A stretch of 64,000 bases of DNA from Candidatus Hinthialibacter antarcticus (GCA_030765645.1 JAVCCE010000004.1:1-64000); one strand, 5' to 3'; shown: positions 26,909 to 35,952, numbered from the stretch's first letter. Notes: a model not told the origin generated them from the sequence alone. Program-made: numbers and translations.

Positions 26909-27826
26909 ATGGGTTTATACATGAACATTCCTGATTATCAGACTTGTTTATTACCAGTATTGCAAGCATGTTCAGAGCAGCAAGAACACTCTATCAAAGA
27001 AATCCACGATCAAGTTGCAAGTCACTTCAACCTCTCTAATGAAGAATTAAGTGAAATGTTGCCTAGCGGAAACCAATCTGTATTCAACAATCGCATTGGA
27101 TGGGCTAGGACATATCTGAAAAAAGCTGGCTTACTTATTTCACCCTCTCGTGGAATTTTCAAAATCACAGACAGAGGCATCAAAGTTTTAAATGAAAAGC
27201 CGACCAAAATTGACGCGAAATTCTTAATGCAATTCCCTGAATTCGCTAAATTCCAAAAGCCAAAGCCCGATAATGGAACACCGCCCCCACCGCCTATTGA
27301 TCAAACTCCTCAAGAAATTATTGAAAATGAATATCAAAATTTAAAAAAAGAACTCGCAAGCGAAGTTCTAGAAAAACTAAAAGAGATTGATCCATATCGC
27401 TTTGAGAAAATCGTCGTTGAATTACTGGTTAAAATGGGATACGGCGGGACGATTAAAGATGCGGGGAAAGTATTAAAAAAATCAGGCGACGATGGCATTG
27501 ACGGGATCATAAAAGAAGACCGGCTTGGTTTAGACGCGATTTATGTTCAAGCCAAACGCTGGGGACATACCAATGTCGTCACTCAACCAGAGATCCAAAA
27601 ATTTGCGGGCGCATTAGATATGAAACACGCAAGCAAAGGCATTTTCATTACGACATCCTCCTTTTCATCGGGCGCTTCCGCTTGCGTGGAGAAGTTCAAA
27701 AGCAAGATCGTATTAATTGACGGCGAAGAATTGGCTGAATACATGATTGACTTTAACTTAGGCGTTTCGGTAGAATCGACATTCGAAATCAAAAAAGTCG
27801 ATACGGATTATTTTACGGAAGAGTAA
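26909..27826 (+). CDS. Mrr-type restriction endonuclease (winged-helix N-terminal, PD-(D/E)XK C-terminal)
   Basis: 305 residues. Residues about 10-95 resemble the Mrr N-terminal winged helix (YQTCLLPVLQACSEQQEHSI, GWARTYLKKAGLL, GIFKITDRGIKVL). After a proline-rich linker, residues about 165-290 form the Mrr catalytic domain: FEKIVVELLVKMGYGG, then DDGIDGII and YVQAKRW, giving the D...QAK catalytic set of PD-(D/E)XK nucleases. Mrr enzymes cut methylated or otherwise modified foreign DNA. No methyltransferase is adjacent, as expected for a modification-dependent (type IV) enzyme. The start could be the ATG at 26921. The gene is A+T-rich and isolated between nuoE and a nucleoside hydrolase, suggesting recent gain. 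Confidence 0.88.
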   Translation: MGLYMNIPDYQTCLLPVLQACSEQQEHSIKEIHDQVASHFNLSNEELSEMLPSGNQSVFNNRIGWARTYLKKAGLLISPSRGIFKITDRGIKVLNEKPTKIDAKFLMQFPEFAKFQKPKPDNGTPPPPPIDQTPQEIIENEYQNLKKELASEVLEKLKEIDPYRFEKIVVELLVKMGYGGTIKDAGKVLKKSGDDGIDGIIKEDRLGLDAIYVQAKRWGHTNVVTQPEIQKFAGALDMKHASKGIFITTSSFSSGASACVEKFKSKIVLIDGEELAEYMIDFNLGVSVESTFEIKKVDTDYFTEE

Positions 27827-27840
27827 ATCGACAGTCGAGT

Positions 27841-27947
27841 CCCTTCTCCCTCTGGGAGAAGGTTAGGATGAGGGGGCGGCCTCGCCGCCTATTGAAAACC
27901 TCAATGAATAAAAACCCTCACCCCAGCCCTCTCCCAGAGGGAGAGGG
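27841..27947. repeat. paired CCCTCTCCC/GGGAGAGGG palindromic repeats
   Basis: Two imperfect palindromes (27841-27862 and 27927-27947) of the type CCCTCTCCCnGAGGGAGAGGG flank a short spacer. Related units occur at 42014-42035, 53622-53642 and 58361-58380. Such repeats are widespread intergenic elements in many bacterial genomes and carry no protein. Confidence 0.7.
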
Positions 27948-27979
27948 AGACTACGTTCACGTTTCACTGGAGCCGCGCC

Positions 27980-29032
27980 ATGTTCAATAAAATCTCGATC
28001 TTGCTTCTGATTTCATGTTTCGCCTTGCTGCTGCCCGCCCAGGCGCAGCGCATCCCCGTCATTTTAGACACTGACATCGGCGACGATATTGACGACACCT
28101 GGGCGCTGGGGATGATTCTCGCCAGCCCTGAACTCGACCTCAAACTGGTGGTCACCGATTTCGGCGATACCACCGGAAAAGCCAAGATCGCCGCGAAGTT
28201 TTTAGAATCCGTCGGTCGCGGCGACATCCCCATCGGCGTCGGCGTCAAAACCAGCGACAAGGCAGGCCGCCAAATCGCCTGGGCAGAAGACTATGACCTC
28301 GCGGCCTACCCCGGCGGCGTCATTCAAGATGGAATCGGCGCCATCATTGACACAGTGGCTTCAACAACAGACACGGTCACGATGATCGTCATCGGCCCCT
28401 GTCCAAACATTCCAAAGTTGCTGCAACGCGCCCCCGCCATCGTCAATCATGTACGGGTGGTCGCCATGAGCGGCAGCATCGACCGGGGCTACGAAGGCTC
28501 TTACGCCCCCGACGCGGAATATAACGTACGCGCCGACATCGCCGCCGCCCAGGCGCTTTACCGCGCCGGGTGGGACCTCACCATCACACCGCTCGATACC
28601 TGCGGCGCCGTGCGGCTGCGCGGGATCGGCTATCAAGACATGCTGCGCATGGCCAATTCGACGCCGAGAAACCAATTGGTCAATACCATCCAAGAGGCCT
28701 ATCAAGCCTGGGCCAAAGCGGGCAACGCCCGGCTCGATACACAGGTCGCCTCGAGCGTTTTGTATGATACCGTGGCGGTCTACCTCGCCTTTGACCAGTC
28801 AAAATGCGAGATCGAAGACCTCAAACTCAAAGTCGACCATCGGGGCTACACCGTGCGCGACCCCAACGGAAAGACCATCCACACCGCGATGCGTTGGGCG
28901 GTCCCGCTCAACGAGCCTGACGAAGGGTTCCATCAAATGTTGTTTGACCGCTACATGTCCAACATCTTCATTCCGCCCGACGAAGAATACGATCCCTTCG
29001 CCGTGTTGAAAGAAGAAATCAAGAGAAAATAG
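27980..29032 (+). CDS. exported inosine/uridine-preferring nucleoside hydrolase family protein
   Basis: 350 residues. Residues 1-22 are a signal peptide ending at AQA, so the protein is probably periplasmic, unlike the classical cytoplasmic enzymes. The calcium-binding DTDIGDDIDD motif near residues 30-39 is the family signature (D-x-D-x-G-x-D-D). It would hydrolyse the N-glycosidic bond of nucleosides to base and ribose. Downstream calcium and ribose contacts are less clear; the GSIDRGYEGSYAPDAEYNVRAD block near 155-175 matches the usual N-x-D/E-x-D region. It precedes a second exported gene after 51 bp, probably in one operon. Related exported proteins are common in polymer-degrading bacteria. 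Confidence 0.88.
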   Translation: MFNKISILLLISCFALLLPAQAQRIPVILDTDIGDDIDDTWALGMILASPELDLKLVVTDFGDTTGKAKIAAKFLESVGRGDIPIGVGVKTSDKAGRQIAWAEDYDLAAYPGGVIQDGIGAIIDTVASTTDTVTMIVIGPCPNIPKLLQRAPAIVNHVRVVAMSGSIDRGYEGSYAPDAEYNVRADIAAAQALYRAGWDLTITPLDTCGAVRLRGIGYQDMLRMANSTPRNQLVNTIQEAYQAWAKAGNARLDTQVASSVLYDTVAVYLAFDQSKCEIEDLKLKVDHRGYTVRDPNGKTIHTAMRWAVPLNEPDEGFHQMLFDRYMSNIFIPPDEEYDPFAVLKEEIKRK

Positions 29033-29083
29033 GTCTACACCAGAAATATCAGAGAGCCATATTCACCACTGAAAGGAAACACC

Positions 29084-30553
29084 ATGTACGCCCGATTCAA
29101 CGTCACTCTCAGCCTTATCGCTTTTATCTGCGCCTTCGCTGTCTCCAGCCAGTCGCAAACCTGGCAACCGCTGTTTGACGGCGCAACCCTCAACGGTTGG
29201 ACCGCCGCCGAGAACCCGGCGTCATTTCGGGTAGAAGACGGCGCCATCGTCTGCAACGGCCCCCGCGCCCACTTGTTCTATACCGGCGACGTCGAAAACG
29301 CCGACTTTACCAATTTTGAACTGCGCCTCGAATGGAAAACCGAAACCGGCGCGAATTCCGGCGTATTTTTTCACACCGCGTTTCAAGACAAAGGCTGGCC
29401 CGCACAAGGCTACGAGGCGCAGGTCAACAACACTCATCGCGGCTCAGGCGAATATATTGAGCGAAAAAAAACCGGCAGTCTCTATTCGGTGCGCAACCAA
29501 TACCTGCAAATCGCCAACGACTATGAGTGGAACACCATGCGCATTGTGGTGAGAGGCAAGCGCATCCAGATGTTTGTTAATGATGAAAAAACCGTCGATT
29601 ACACCGAACCCGCCCAACCCGGGCGCAGCGAAAATCGTGAAGCCCGCCTACTCAGCCACGGGACCTTCGCGCTGCAATGTCACGATCCCGAAAGCAAAGC
29701 CTACTTCCGCCGTATCGTCGTCAAGCCGTTGGCGAAACCCATCGGCGGCTCGCCAACCGCCCCGTTAGACGAAATCGACATGCAAATCGTCCAGTTGCAT
29801 AACGCGAACTTCCCTGTGGTTGACTATCACGTCCACCTCAAAGGCGGTTTGACCTTGCAGGAAGCGCTCGAAAATTCGTTCCGGGTTGGGATCAATTACG
29901 GCATCGCGGTCAATTGCGGGCTTGGCTTCCCCGTGCAGGATGACGCAGGCGCGTTGGCGTTTTTATCCCAGTTCAAACACCAGCCCGCTTTCACCGCCAT
30001 CCAAGCCGAAGGCCGCGAATGGACGACGCTGGTCTCGCCCGAAACCGTCGCGCAATTTGACTACGTGTTTTCAGACGCACTCACCTGGACCGACCACAAA
30101 GGCCGCCGCATGCGCCTATGGATGCCCGACGAAGTCTTCGTCGATGACGAACAGCAATTCATGGACATGTACGTCGACCGCATCGTCGAGATCATCTCAT
30201 CGGAACCGATTGACATCTTCGTTAACCCCACCTTCCTGCCCGAAGTAATCGCCGCCAAGTACGACGCGCTCTGGACGCCCGCGCGTATGCAACGCGTGAT
30301 TGACGCAGCGGTGAAACACGGCGTCGCCATCGAAATCAACGCCCGTTTCAAAATCCCCAGCGCGGCCTTTATCAAACAAGCCAAACAATCGGGCTGTACA
30401 TTTTCGTTTGGAACCAACAACGGCGACGCGGAATTAGGCCGCATGGAATATTGCTTGAAAATAGTTAACGAATGCAAACTGGTTGCAGAAGATATGTTTG
30501 AACCGAAACCCGACGGTCAAAAGCCGATTCAAGTCAAAGGCTTCAAAAAATAG
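29084..30553 (+). CDS. exported DUF1080 (3-keto-disaccharide hydrolase) / amidohydrolase-like fusion
   Basis: 489 residues. A signal peptide ends near residue 24. Residues about 27-215 form the DUF1080 lectin-like jelly roll (QPLFDGATLNGWTA, FELRLEWKTETGANSGVFF, YEAQVNNTHRGSGEY, DEKTVDYTEP), a domain named 3-keto-disaccharide hydrolase and common in secreted sugar-processing proteins. Residues about 245-475 form a second domain that begins VVDYHVHLKGGL and ends with an EINARFKIPS and SFGTNNGDAELG pattern, which resembles a PHP or metal-dependent amidohydrolase barrel. The H-V-H motif supports metal binding. Most DUF1080 proteins lack this tail. It lies 51 bp after the nucleoside hydrolase and may act on products of it. 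Confidence 0.75.
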   Translation: MYARFNVTLSLIAFICAFAVSSQSQTWQPLFDGATLNGWTAAENPASFRVEDGAIVCNGPRAHLFYTGDVENADFTNFELRLEWKTETGANSGVFFHTAFQDKGWPAQGYEAQVNNTHRGSGEYIERKKTGSLYSVRNQYLQIANDYEWNTMRIVVRGKRIQMFVNDEKTVDYTEPAQPGRSENREARLLSHGTFALQCHDPESKAYFRRIVVKPLAKPIGGSPTAPLDEIDMQIVQLHNANFPVVDYHVHLKGGLTLQEALENSFRVGINYGIAVNCGLGFPVQDDAGALAFLSQFKHQPAFTAIQAEGREWTTLVSPETVAQFDYVFSDALTWTDHKGRRMRLWMPDEVFVDDEQQFMDMYVDRIVEIISSEPIDIFVNPTFLPEVIAAKYDALWTPARMQRVIDAAVKHGVAIEINARFKIPSAAFIKQAKQSGCTFSFGTNNGDAELGRMEYCLKIVNECKLVAEDMFEPKPDGQKPIQVKGFKK

Positions 30554-30575
30554 AAGGAATGATCAGTACGCTCAT

Positions 30576-30662
30576 GCCCGGCCAGGGTACGCCTCTCTTC
30601 GCTTCAGTGCGGGCTATCAGGCCCTATGCACAGGCGCTCACAGAGACGCCCCCTGGCCGGAC
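30576..30662. repeat. 87-nt structured dispersed element, copy 2
   Basis: Same length and core as the copy at 12502, with GCTTCAGTGCGGGCTATCAG in the centre. The outer arms (30576-30596 and 30642-30662) have a different sequence that still pairs, with at least five positions changed on both sides in a compensatory way relative to copy 1. Confidence 0.85.
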
Positions 30663-30850
30663 GCGGCATACGAGAGGCCTCATCTGCGCCTCATTTCACA
30701 AGCAAGGCGAATATCCTAGCCCCCTTTTTTAAGGGGGGACGTCCGCTCCGACGGACAGGGTGGATACCAAAAAGATATTAAGTGGATTCCATCGGCGTCC
30801 CATAGCCAGAGCAAGGCGCCGCCGCTTGAATATTCGCAATGAAAACACAT

Positions 30851-30892
30851 ACGCGCCGTAAGGTTTTTTACTTGCGGCGCGTTCTTCTTTTT
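30851..30892 (+). terminator. hairpin with T-rich tail upstream of ppk
   Basis: ACGCGCCGTAAG (30851-30862) pairs with CTTGCGGCGCGT (30871-30882), one pair being G-U, followed by TCTTCTTTTT. It would end transcription coming from the DUF1080 operon or the repeat region before the ppk promoter. Confidence 0.6.
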
Positions 30893-30925
30893 AAGCGCAT
30901 TTTTGAAATAACGCCGGGGCATTCT

Positions 30926-30954
30926 TGTCGGTTTATGCAGGCAATGCTAATTTG
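30926..30954 (+). promoter_or_regulatory. possible ppk promoter
   Basis: TTGTCG at 30926-30931 and TAATTT at 30949-30954 are 17 bp apart, and TGC directly before the second box gives an extended -10. The ppk ATG follows about 25 bp later. Confidence 0.4.
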
Positions 30955-30979
30955 TATGGATACTTGAGGCGATACTCTT

Positions 30980-33052
30980 ATGAAAACCAGTCGTAAACCG
31001 TCAAAATTTTTCAACCGCGAGATCAGTTGGGTCGATTTCAACGAACGCGTTCTGCACGAAGCGCTCGACAGCCGAACCCCCACGCTGGAACGCTTGAAAT
31101 TTATCGCAATTTTTTCTTCCAACCTCGATGAATTCTTCATGAAGCGCATCGGTGGATTAAAACGTCAGCTCTCCGCCGGCATCACCAAGCGCTCGCCTGA
31201 CGGCCTCACGCCCCATGACCAACTCGACATTTTACGCGAACGCACCATCGACCAGGTCTGCCGTCAACGTGAATGCCTTTTGAATGATATTTTGCCGTCG
31301 CTTGAAAAACATGGCGTCAAGATTCTGCGTTTTGACCAGCTCACAAGCCAACAAAAGCGCAAAGTCAATCACGAATATAAAAAATCCATCTTCCCCATCC
31401 TGATTCCATTGGGCGTCGGGCCGGGGCAGCCGTTTCCATTCATCAGCAACATGAGCTTATCCATCGCGGTGCGGCTGCGGCCTCCAGGAAGCCAGGAAGT
31501 CGGTTTCGCCCGCGTAAAAATCCCCACCAACCGTCCGCGTTGGCTGCCGACAGGCGTCCCCAATGTGTTCGTGCCGATTGAAGAAGTGATCGCGGCCAAT
31601 TTGGCGGGCCTGTTCCCCGGCGTCAAAATCATTGAGCAGTGCTCGTTTCGCGTCACCCGCAGCGTCGACATCGACCGCAAAGAAGACGAGGCCGATGACC
31701 TTCTTGAGTTGATCGAAGAAGAATTGATGCACCGGGAGTTCGCCCAGGCGGTGCGGCTTGAGCTCGACCGCTCCTGCTCGCCCGCGATGCAGCGCATTCT
31801 CACGGAGCACATGAAATTACAACCCGACGACGTCTACGTCGTTGACGGGCCGCTCAGCCTGCGCGACCTGATGGCGTTGGGAAAACTCGATTACCCGGAA
31901 CTGAAAGACCCCGCGTGGAAAGGGCCGACCCACCCCGCGATTTTACGCAATGACCTCAGCGACGAACCGCGTTCTTTTTTCTCGCTGATTCGTGAACGCG
32001 ACATCATGGTCCATCACCCCTATGAGTCGTTCAACACCAGCGTATTGCGCTTTTTAGAAGAAGCCAGCAACGATAAGCGCGTGTTGGCCATTAAGCAGAC
32101 CCTCTACCGCACCGCTGACGACTCGCCCATCATCAAGGCGCTCAAACGCGCCGCCGCCAATGGAAAACAGGTAGCGGTGTTAATCGAAATCAAGGCGCGT
32201 TTTGATGAAGCGGCCAACATCCAGTGGGTGCGCACCCTCGAAGACGCCGGCGTACACGTCACCTATGGCTTCGTCGGGCTGAAAACGCACACCAAGACGC
32301 TATTGGTCGTGCGCGAAGAAGCCGATTGCATGAGGCGCTACGTCCACATCGGCACCGGAAACTACCACCCCGGCACCGCCAACCTCTACACCGACTACAG
32401 CCTGCTCAGCTGCCGCGATGAACTCGGCGAAGATATTTCCGACCTGTTCAACACTCTCACCGGATATTCAAGGCAAACCGAATACCGCAAATTATTGATC
32501 GCGCCGGCCAACATGCGCAAAAAATTCGAGCGCATGATCCAGCGTGAAATGAACCACGCAAAAAAAGGCAAACCCGCCCGCATCATCGCCAAGATGAATT
32601 CACTCGAAGACATCCAAATGATCGAGTGGATGTACAAAGCCTCCAAAGCAGGCGTTAAAATCGACCTGCTGGTGCGCGGCATCTGCTGTCTCAAGCCCGG
32701 CGTCGAAGGCCTCAGCGAAAACATTCGCGTCATCAGCGTTATCGGGCGTTTTCTTGAGCATTCGCGGGTTTTCTATTTCCAAAACGGCGGTAAAGAAGAA
32801 GTCTACATTGGCTCAGCAGACTGGATGCGCCGCAACCTCGACTTCCGCTATGAAGCGATTGCGCCGATCGAAGACGCCGAACTCAAAAAGGAATTGCTGG
32901 ACACTCTCGAGCTGTTTTGGAAAGACAACCGCAAATGCTGGGACCTGCATCCCGACGGGACCTACACCCAGCGCACTCCCGGCAACGAGAAAGAACTCTG
33001 CACTCACACCATCTTAATGGAACGCGTACTCGCAAACAGCAAATTATCCTAA
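30980..33052 (+). CDS. ppk1: polyphosphate kinase 1
   Basis: 690 residues, full length. Ppk1 reversibly moves the terminal phosphate of ATP onto inorganic polyphosphate through a phosphohistidine and acts at the inner face of the membrane. The N-terminal domain begins FFNREISWVDFNERVL. Two phospholipase-D-like domains follow; the first ends with VKTHTK-like KTHTKTLLVVR and YVHIGTGNYHPGTANLYTD, which holds the autophosphorylated His region, and the second contains EHSRVFYF and the GSADWMRRNLDFR block. No ppx gene is adjacent. Start is supported by homologue-like beginning and an extended -10 promoter nearby. Confidence 0.97.
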   Translation: MKTSRKPSKFFNREISWVDFNERVLHEALDSRTPTLERLKFIAIFSSNLDEFFMKRIGGLKRQLSAGITKRSPDGLTPHDQLDILRERTIDQVCRQRECLLNDILPSLEKHGVKILRFDQLTSQQKRKVNHEYKKSIFPILIPLGVGPGQPFPFISNMSLSIAVRLRPPGSQEVGFARVKIPTNRPRWLPTGVPNVFVPIEEVIAANLAGLFPGVKIIEQCSFRVTRSVDIDRKEDEADDLLELIEEELMHREFAQAVRLELDRSCSPAMQRILTEHMKLQPDDVYVVDGPLSLRDLMALGKLDYPELKDPAWKGPTHPAILRNDLSDEPRSFFSLIRERDIMVHHPYESFNTSVLRFLEEASNDKRVLAIKQTLYRTADDSPIIKALKRAAANGKQVAVLIEIKARFDEAANIQWVRTLEDAGVHVTYGFVGLKTHTKTLLVVREEADCMRRYVHIGTGNYHPGTANLYTDYSLLSCRDELGEDISDLFNTLTGYSRQTEYRKLLIAPANMRKKFERMIQREMNHAKKGKPARIIAKMNSLEDIQMIEWMYKASKAGVKIDLLVRGICCLKPGVEGLSENIRVISVIGRFLEHSRVFYFQNGGKEEVYIGSADWMRRNLDFRYEAIAPIEDAELKKELLDTLELFWKDNRKCWDLHPDGTYTQRTPGNEKELCTHTILMERVLANSKLS

Positions 33053-33154
33053 GAGCGTCAGACAAAATACTGTGCGTTAAGCGCGCCCGTAGCCTGCCTA
33101 GCAATGACGCCGACGATGTTTTTGTATCAAAAAAGCGCGTGGTTTAAAAACAGA

Positions 33155-33180
33155 AACGGGCGGTCATAAGACCGCCCGTT
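33155..33180 (+). terminator. hairpin after ppk
   Basis: AACGGGCGGTC pairs perfectly with GACCGCCCGTT around an ATAA loop, about 100 bp after the ppk stop. The T-run is short, so it may be a weak terminator; it also lies downstream of the FadL-like gene that reads toward it. Confidence 0.65.
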
Positions 33181-33302
33181 GCGTATTTCGTATTTCTTAC
33201 ATAAAAAGTTCCAGCAGAAATCACTGAGTATCAGTGCGCCCGAAGGGCCCAGCGATAGATTCAGATCACATAATAATTCGGCAAACGAACTTTCATGTCA
33301 CA

Positions 33303-34397
33303 TTAAAACTTGTATGTCAGTTGTGCGCCGACGGTGAAGTCGACTTCGTCAAAGAAGCGAATCATGCCCGCGACGTCGGTCACGAAATTTTCGTTCCATT
33401 CATAACCAAAACCGCTAGAGACATGGGCGCCGTCGATTCCATCAACCAAGGCCGCCGTGGCGGCATCGTTGGTTTCGTAATCATAGTCGGTATAGCCAGC
33501 GCCGCCGCGAAGTTTCAAGCATTCGTTCCAGGCGTATTCCGCGCCTGCGCGGACGGACAACGCTTCGATGGATTCTTCAAACCCAATCGAAGGAAACGCG
33601 GGAATCAGGCTATTGCTGATGTCGCCTTCGGTGTCCATGTCTTCATAGGCGAGGTCGAGGGCCAACAGCAAGTCGCTGGTCGCCATCCAGGCCAAACCGC
33701 CCTGAACGCCCCACGATTCGCGGTCGCCGTCGAAGTTCGCGCCGCTGACCGCGCTCGATTCTGCGTCGCCGTGGCCATAGGTTCCCATCAGGCCAAGGTC
33801 AAGCACATCCGAGGCGGCGAACAACACGCCGAAGCGGTGCAAAAACGCAACGTCCATATCGCCATCATAGCCGCTGGCTTCAACGCTATCGTTGATGTAG
33901 CCAATGCCATAGCCGATGGAGAAGGCGTCTGTAACGTCATACGCCAAACTGATTGGAACATAGAAGTTTTCTGTTTCGCGATTGGAGGCGTCATCGGCGT
34001 CGCCAAAGGTCGGCACAAAACCCCAACCCATGCTGAACGCATCGGTGATCGGATACGCGCCCATCAACAATCCGCCGTAGTTGTCTTCATCCACGCCGTC
34101 TAATGTTGATAGATCGTCGCCGGAAATTTGACCAAACTGCAAACCGCCGGTCATAAAACTGTCCGTCAGCGGCCCAAGCCCGGCGGGGTTGCCGAGGATG
34201 GAAGCCGAATCGCCTTTAATGGCGACAAACGCGCCGCCCATGCCCATCGTACGGGCAGTCATGTGAATGGGGAAATAACGGTTCACCGTATGACGAATGA
34301 AATAACTTTCTGCGTCATCAGCGAAAGCGGTTGGCTGCTGAAACGCCGCTGCTGCGACGAGAGCCAAACTAAGAACTACACGACCTGCATATTTCAT
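33303..34397 (-). CDS. outer-membrane protein of the FadL/OmpP1 (PorV-like) type
   Basis: 364 residues from the ATG at 34397, preceded by AAGGAGA. A signal peptide of about 26 residues ends before DDAES. The mature N terminus reads TARTMGMGGAFVAIKGDSASILGNPAGLG, the hallmark of the FadL/OmpP1/PorV group (G-M-G-G-A-F-x-A, then N-P-A-G-L). The rest is alternating hydrophobic and glycine-rich strands, and the protein ends in F (TVGAQLTYKF), as outer-membrane barrels do. FadL-type proteins admit hydrophobic compounds; PorV-type ones serve secretion. Which applies here is not clear. It stands alone between convergent ppk and the Thr/Pro-linker protein. Confidence 0.82.
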   Translation of the reverse strand: MKYAGRVVLSLALVAAAAFQQPTAFADDAESYFIRHTVNRYFPIHMTARTMGMGGAFVAIKGDSASILGNPAGLGPLTDSFMTGGLQFGQISGDDLSTLDGVDEDNYGGLLMGAYPITDAFSMGWGFVPTFGDADDASNRETENFYVPISLAYDVTDAFSIGYGIGYINDSVEASGYDGDMDVAFLHRFGVLFAASDVLDLGLMGTYGHGDAESSAVSGANFDGDRESWGVQGGLAWMATSDLLLALDLAYEDMDTEGDISNSLIPAFPSIGFEESIEALSVRAGAEYAWNECLKLRGGAGYTDYDYETNDAATAALVDGIDGAHVSSGFGYEWNENFVTDVAGMIRFFDEVDFTVGAQLTYKF

Positions 34398-34431
34398 CTC
34401 TTTGTGTCTCCTTATCAATTAGACGCAACTG

Positions 34432-35952
34432 TTACTGATTGCTGAAATCAATGGTGATCGCATGTACTTGCGGAATCGGTGGGAACCCGCTGGCGAAGGT
34501 GTAGCCGCCGACAATTCCCGTGTTGCCGCCAAGCAATCCAAAATTAAGCGACTCGATTGTTGTCCCGGTTTTGGTGTACGCGATGGCGTCGGGAGCCATC
34601 ACATTCAATGTGATTTTCTTGGTATTAAACAACTGTGGGCTGCTTAAGTCTTCAGCGACCACCTTGCCGCCTTCGATCGCAATACGAAGTTGTCTCATGG
34701 CAACCTGACCGGTCATATTGTTAATGAATTGCGCGTTCCATGTCCCCAAAAACACGTCATAGATGCCAGGCGCAACAATCGAAGGCCCGCTCGGCGTTGG
34801 CGTTGCGACGGGTGATTCGGGCGTTGCGGTCGGCGATTCCGGTACGACGGTTGGTGTAGCCGGAACGGGCGTGGGTGGAACCGGAGTCGATGTCGGTGGA
34901 ACCGGCGTTGCAGTCGGCGCCCCTGGAACCGGCGTATTGATTGGCGATTCAGGCGTCGCGGTTGGCGCCACAGGCGTTGCGGTTGGAGCCAGCGGCGTTG
35001 AAGTCGGCGCAATTGGCGTCGCGGTCGGCGCGCCCGGCGTAGCCGTAGGCGGAAGCGGCGTCGAAGTTGCAACCGGCGCTTGGGTCGCGGTCGCCGTCGG
35101 CGTATTGGTCGGCACTGGAGCAACGTCATCCGGCAGGTTTTCGACTGTACCCGGCTGAACATCGGAGATGATTCCCGCAACGGTCACGCCTTTTGGCAAT
35201 GGCGTCTGCGTTTCAAACACTTCGGCGTCGCCGGTTGAATAAATCATTCCAGTTGAATCAATCAGATATAAACCGAGCCCGGTTGGCGTGAATGAGAAAT
35301 CAACAATTTTCACGCCGTCTTCAAGAGCGAGTTCCGTCGCGGGAACATCGCCGAATGTGAAGATGGAACCGCCGGAAGTCAACACAGCGTATCCCGTCCC
35401 ATCCGGGGAAATTTTCAATGAAACCGCATTCTTGGTTTTAACGTCCGGTAATACGGGAACAGACCCGTTCGACGAAATTTGACCATAGCGGTTGAGCGAA
35501 TAATACCCCAACACGTCGCCAGCTGCGTCTAACGCTAATTCAAGCGAACGCGCAATGGTCAGCGGATTAAACGGCGTCCCGTAAAACTGAGCGCCTAAAA
35601 ATTCCGCATCGCCCAACGGGTGAACGCCGCCGTATTGGTCGAGAAGATAGCCGCCCATCCCGTCCGGGTTCAAAACAAAATCTTTCATGATCGGCATCGA
35701 AAAATCCATGCCTTCAAACGGCGCATCAACGCCGATTCCGATGACTTCACCATAGGCAGTCACCACCAAACGGCCGCCGCCATACGAGACGGTGGCTAAA
35801 GCGCCCTTGATGGGGTCGCCCACAACAACTTCGTCTCCTGGCGAATACACGGTTCCATCACTGAGCAAAATTTGAATATCTTGCGCAGTCGCTCCGATAA
35901 CGGAGAATACGAGTGCAATTGCTAAAACGGCATGAAAACAGACCCTCAACAT
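34432..35952 (-). CDS. exported protein with propeller-like N-terminal part and long Thr-Pro linker
   Basis: 506 residues from the ATG at 35952, which has an AGGAGGG site; the frame upstream has no site. After a signal peptide (residues 1-24), residues about 25-285 hold repeated units such as SDGTVYSPGDEV, DQYGGVHPLGDAEF, TSGGSIFTFGDVP and DSTGMIYSTGDAEV, which look like blades of a beta-propeller. Residues about 295-405 are a low-complexity linker of PTATP, APTATP and PPTSTP units. The last 100 residues form a compact beta domain (DVFLGTWNAQFINN). Such linkers join extracellular domains and may be glycosylated. I do not recognise a function. It lies 35 bp upstream (in gene-strand terms) of the FadL-like gene, possibly in one unit. 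Confidence 0.65.
   Translation of the reverse strand: MLRVCFHAVLAIALVFSVIGATAQDIQILLSDGTVYSPGDEVVVGDPIKGALATVSYGGGRLVVTAYGEVIGIGVDAPFEGMDFSMPIMKDFVLNPDGMGGYLLDQYGGVHPLGDAEFLGAQFYGTPFNPLTIARSLELALDAAGDVLGYYSLNRYGQISSNGSVPVLPDVKTKNAVSLKISPDGTGYAVLTSGGSIFTFGDVPATELALEDGVKIVDFSFTPTGLGLYLIDSTGMIYSTGDAEVFETQTPLPKGVTVAGIISDVQPGTVENLPDDVAPVPTNTPTATATQAPVATSTPLPPTATPGAPTATPIAPTSTPLAPTATPVAPTATPESPINTPVPGAPTATPVPPTSTPVPPTPVPATPTVVPESPTATPESPVATPTPSGPSIVAPGIYDVFLGTWNAQFINNMTGQVAMRQLRIAIEGGKVVAEDLSSPQLFNTKKITLNVMAPDAIAYTKTGTTIESLNFGLLGGNTGIVGGYTFASGFPPIPQVHAITIDFSNQ

Noticed and set aside
34790-35110. Possible CRISPR-like array
   Set aside because: The repeat is the codon-level echo of PTATP units within one reading frame; units are short, variable and have no spacers.
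34713-35180. Long frames on both strands over the Thr-Pro linker (arginine-rich on minus, glycine/valine-rich on plus)
   Set aside because: They are shadows of the repetitive PTATP coding sequence in other frames.
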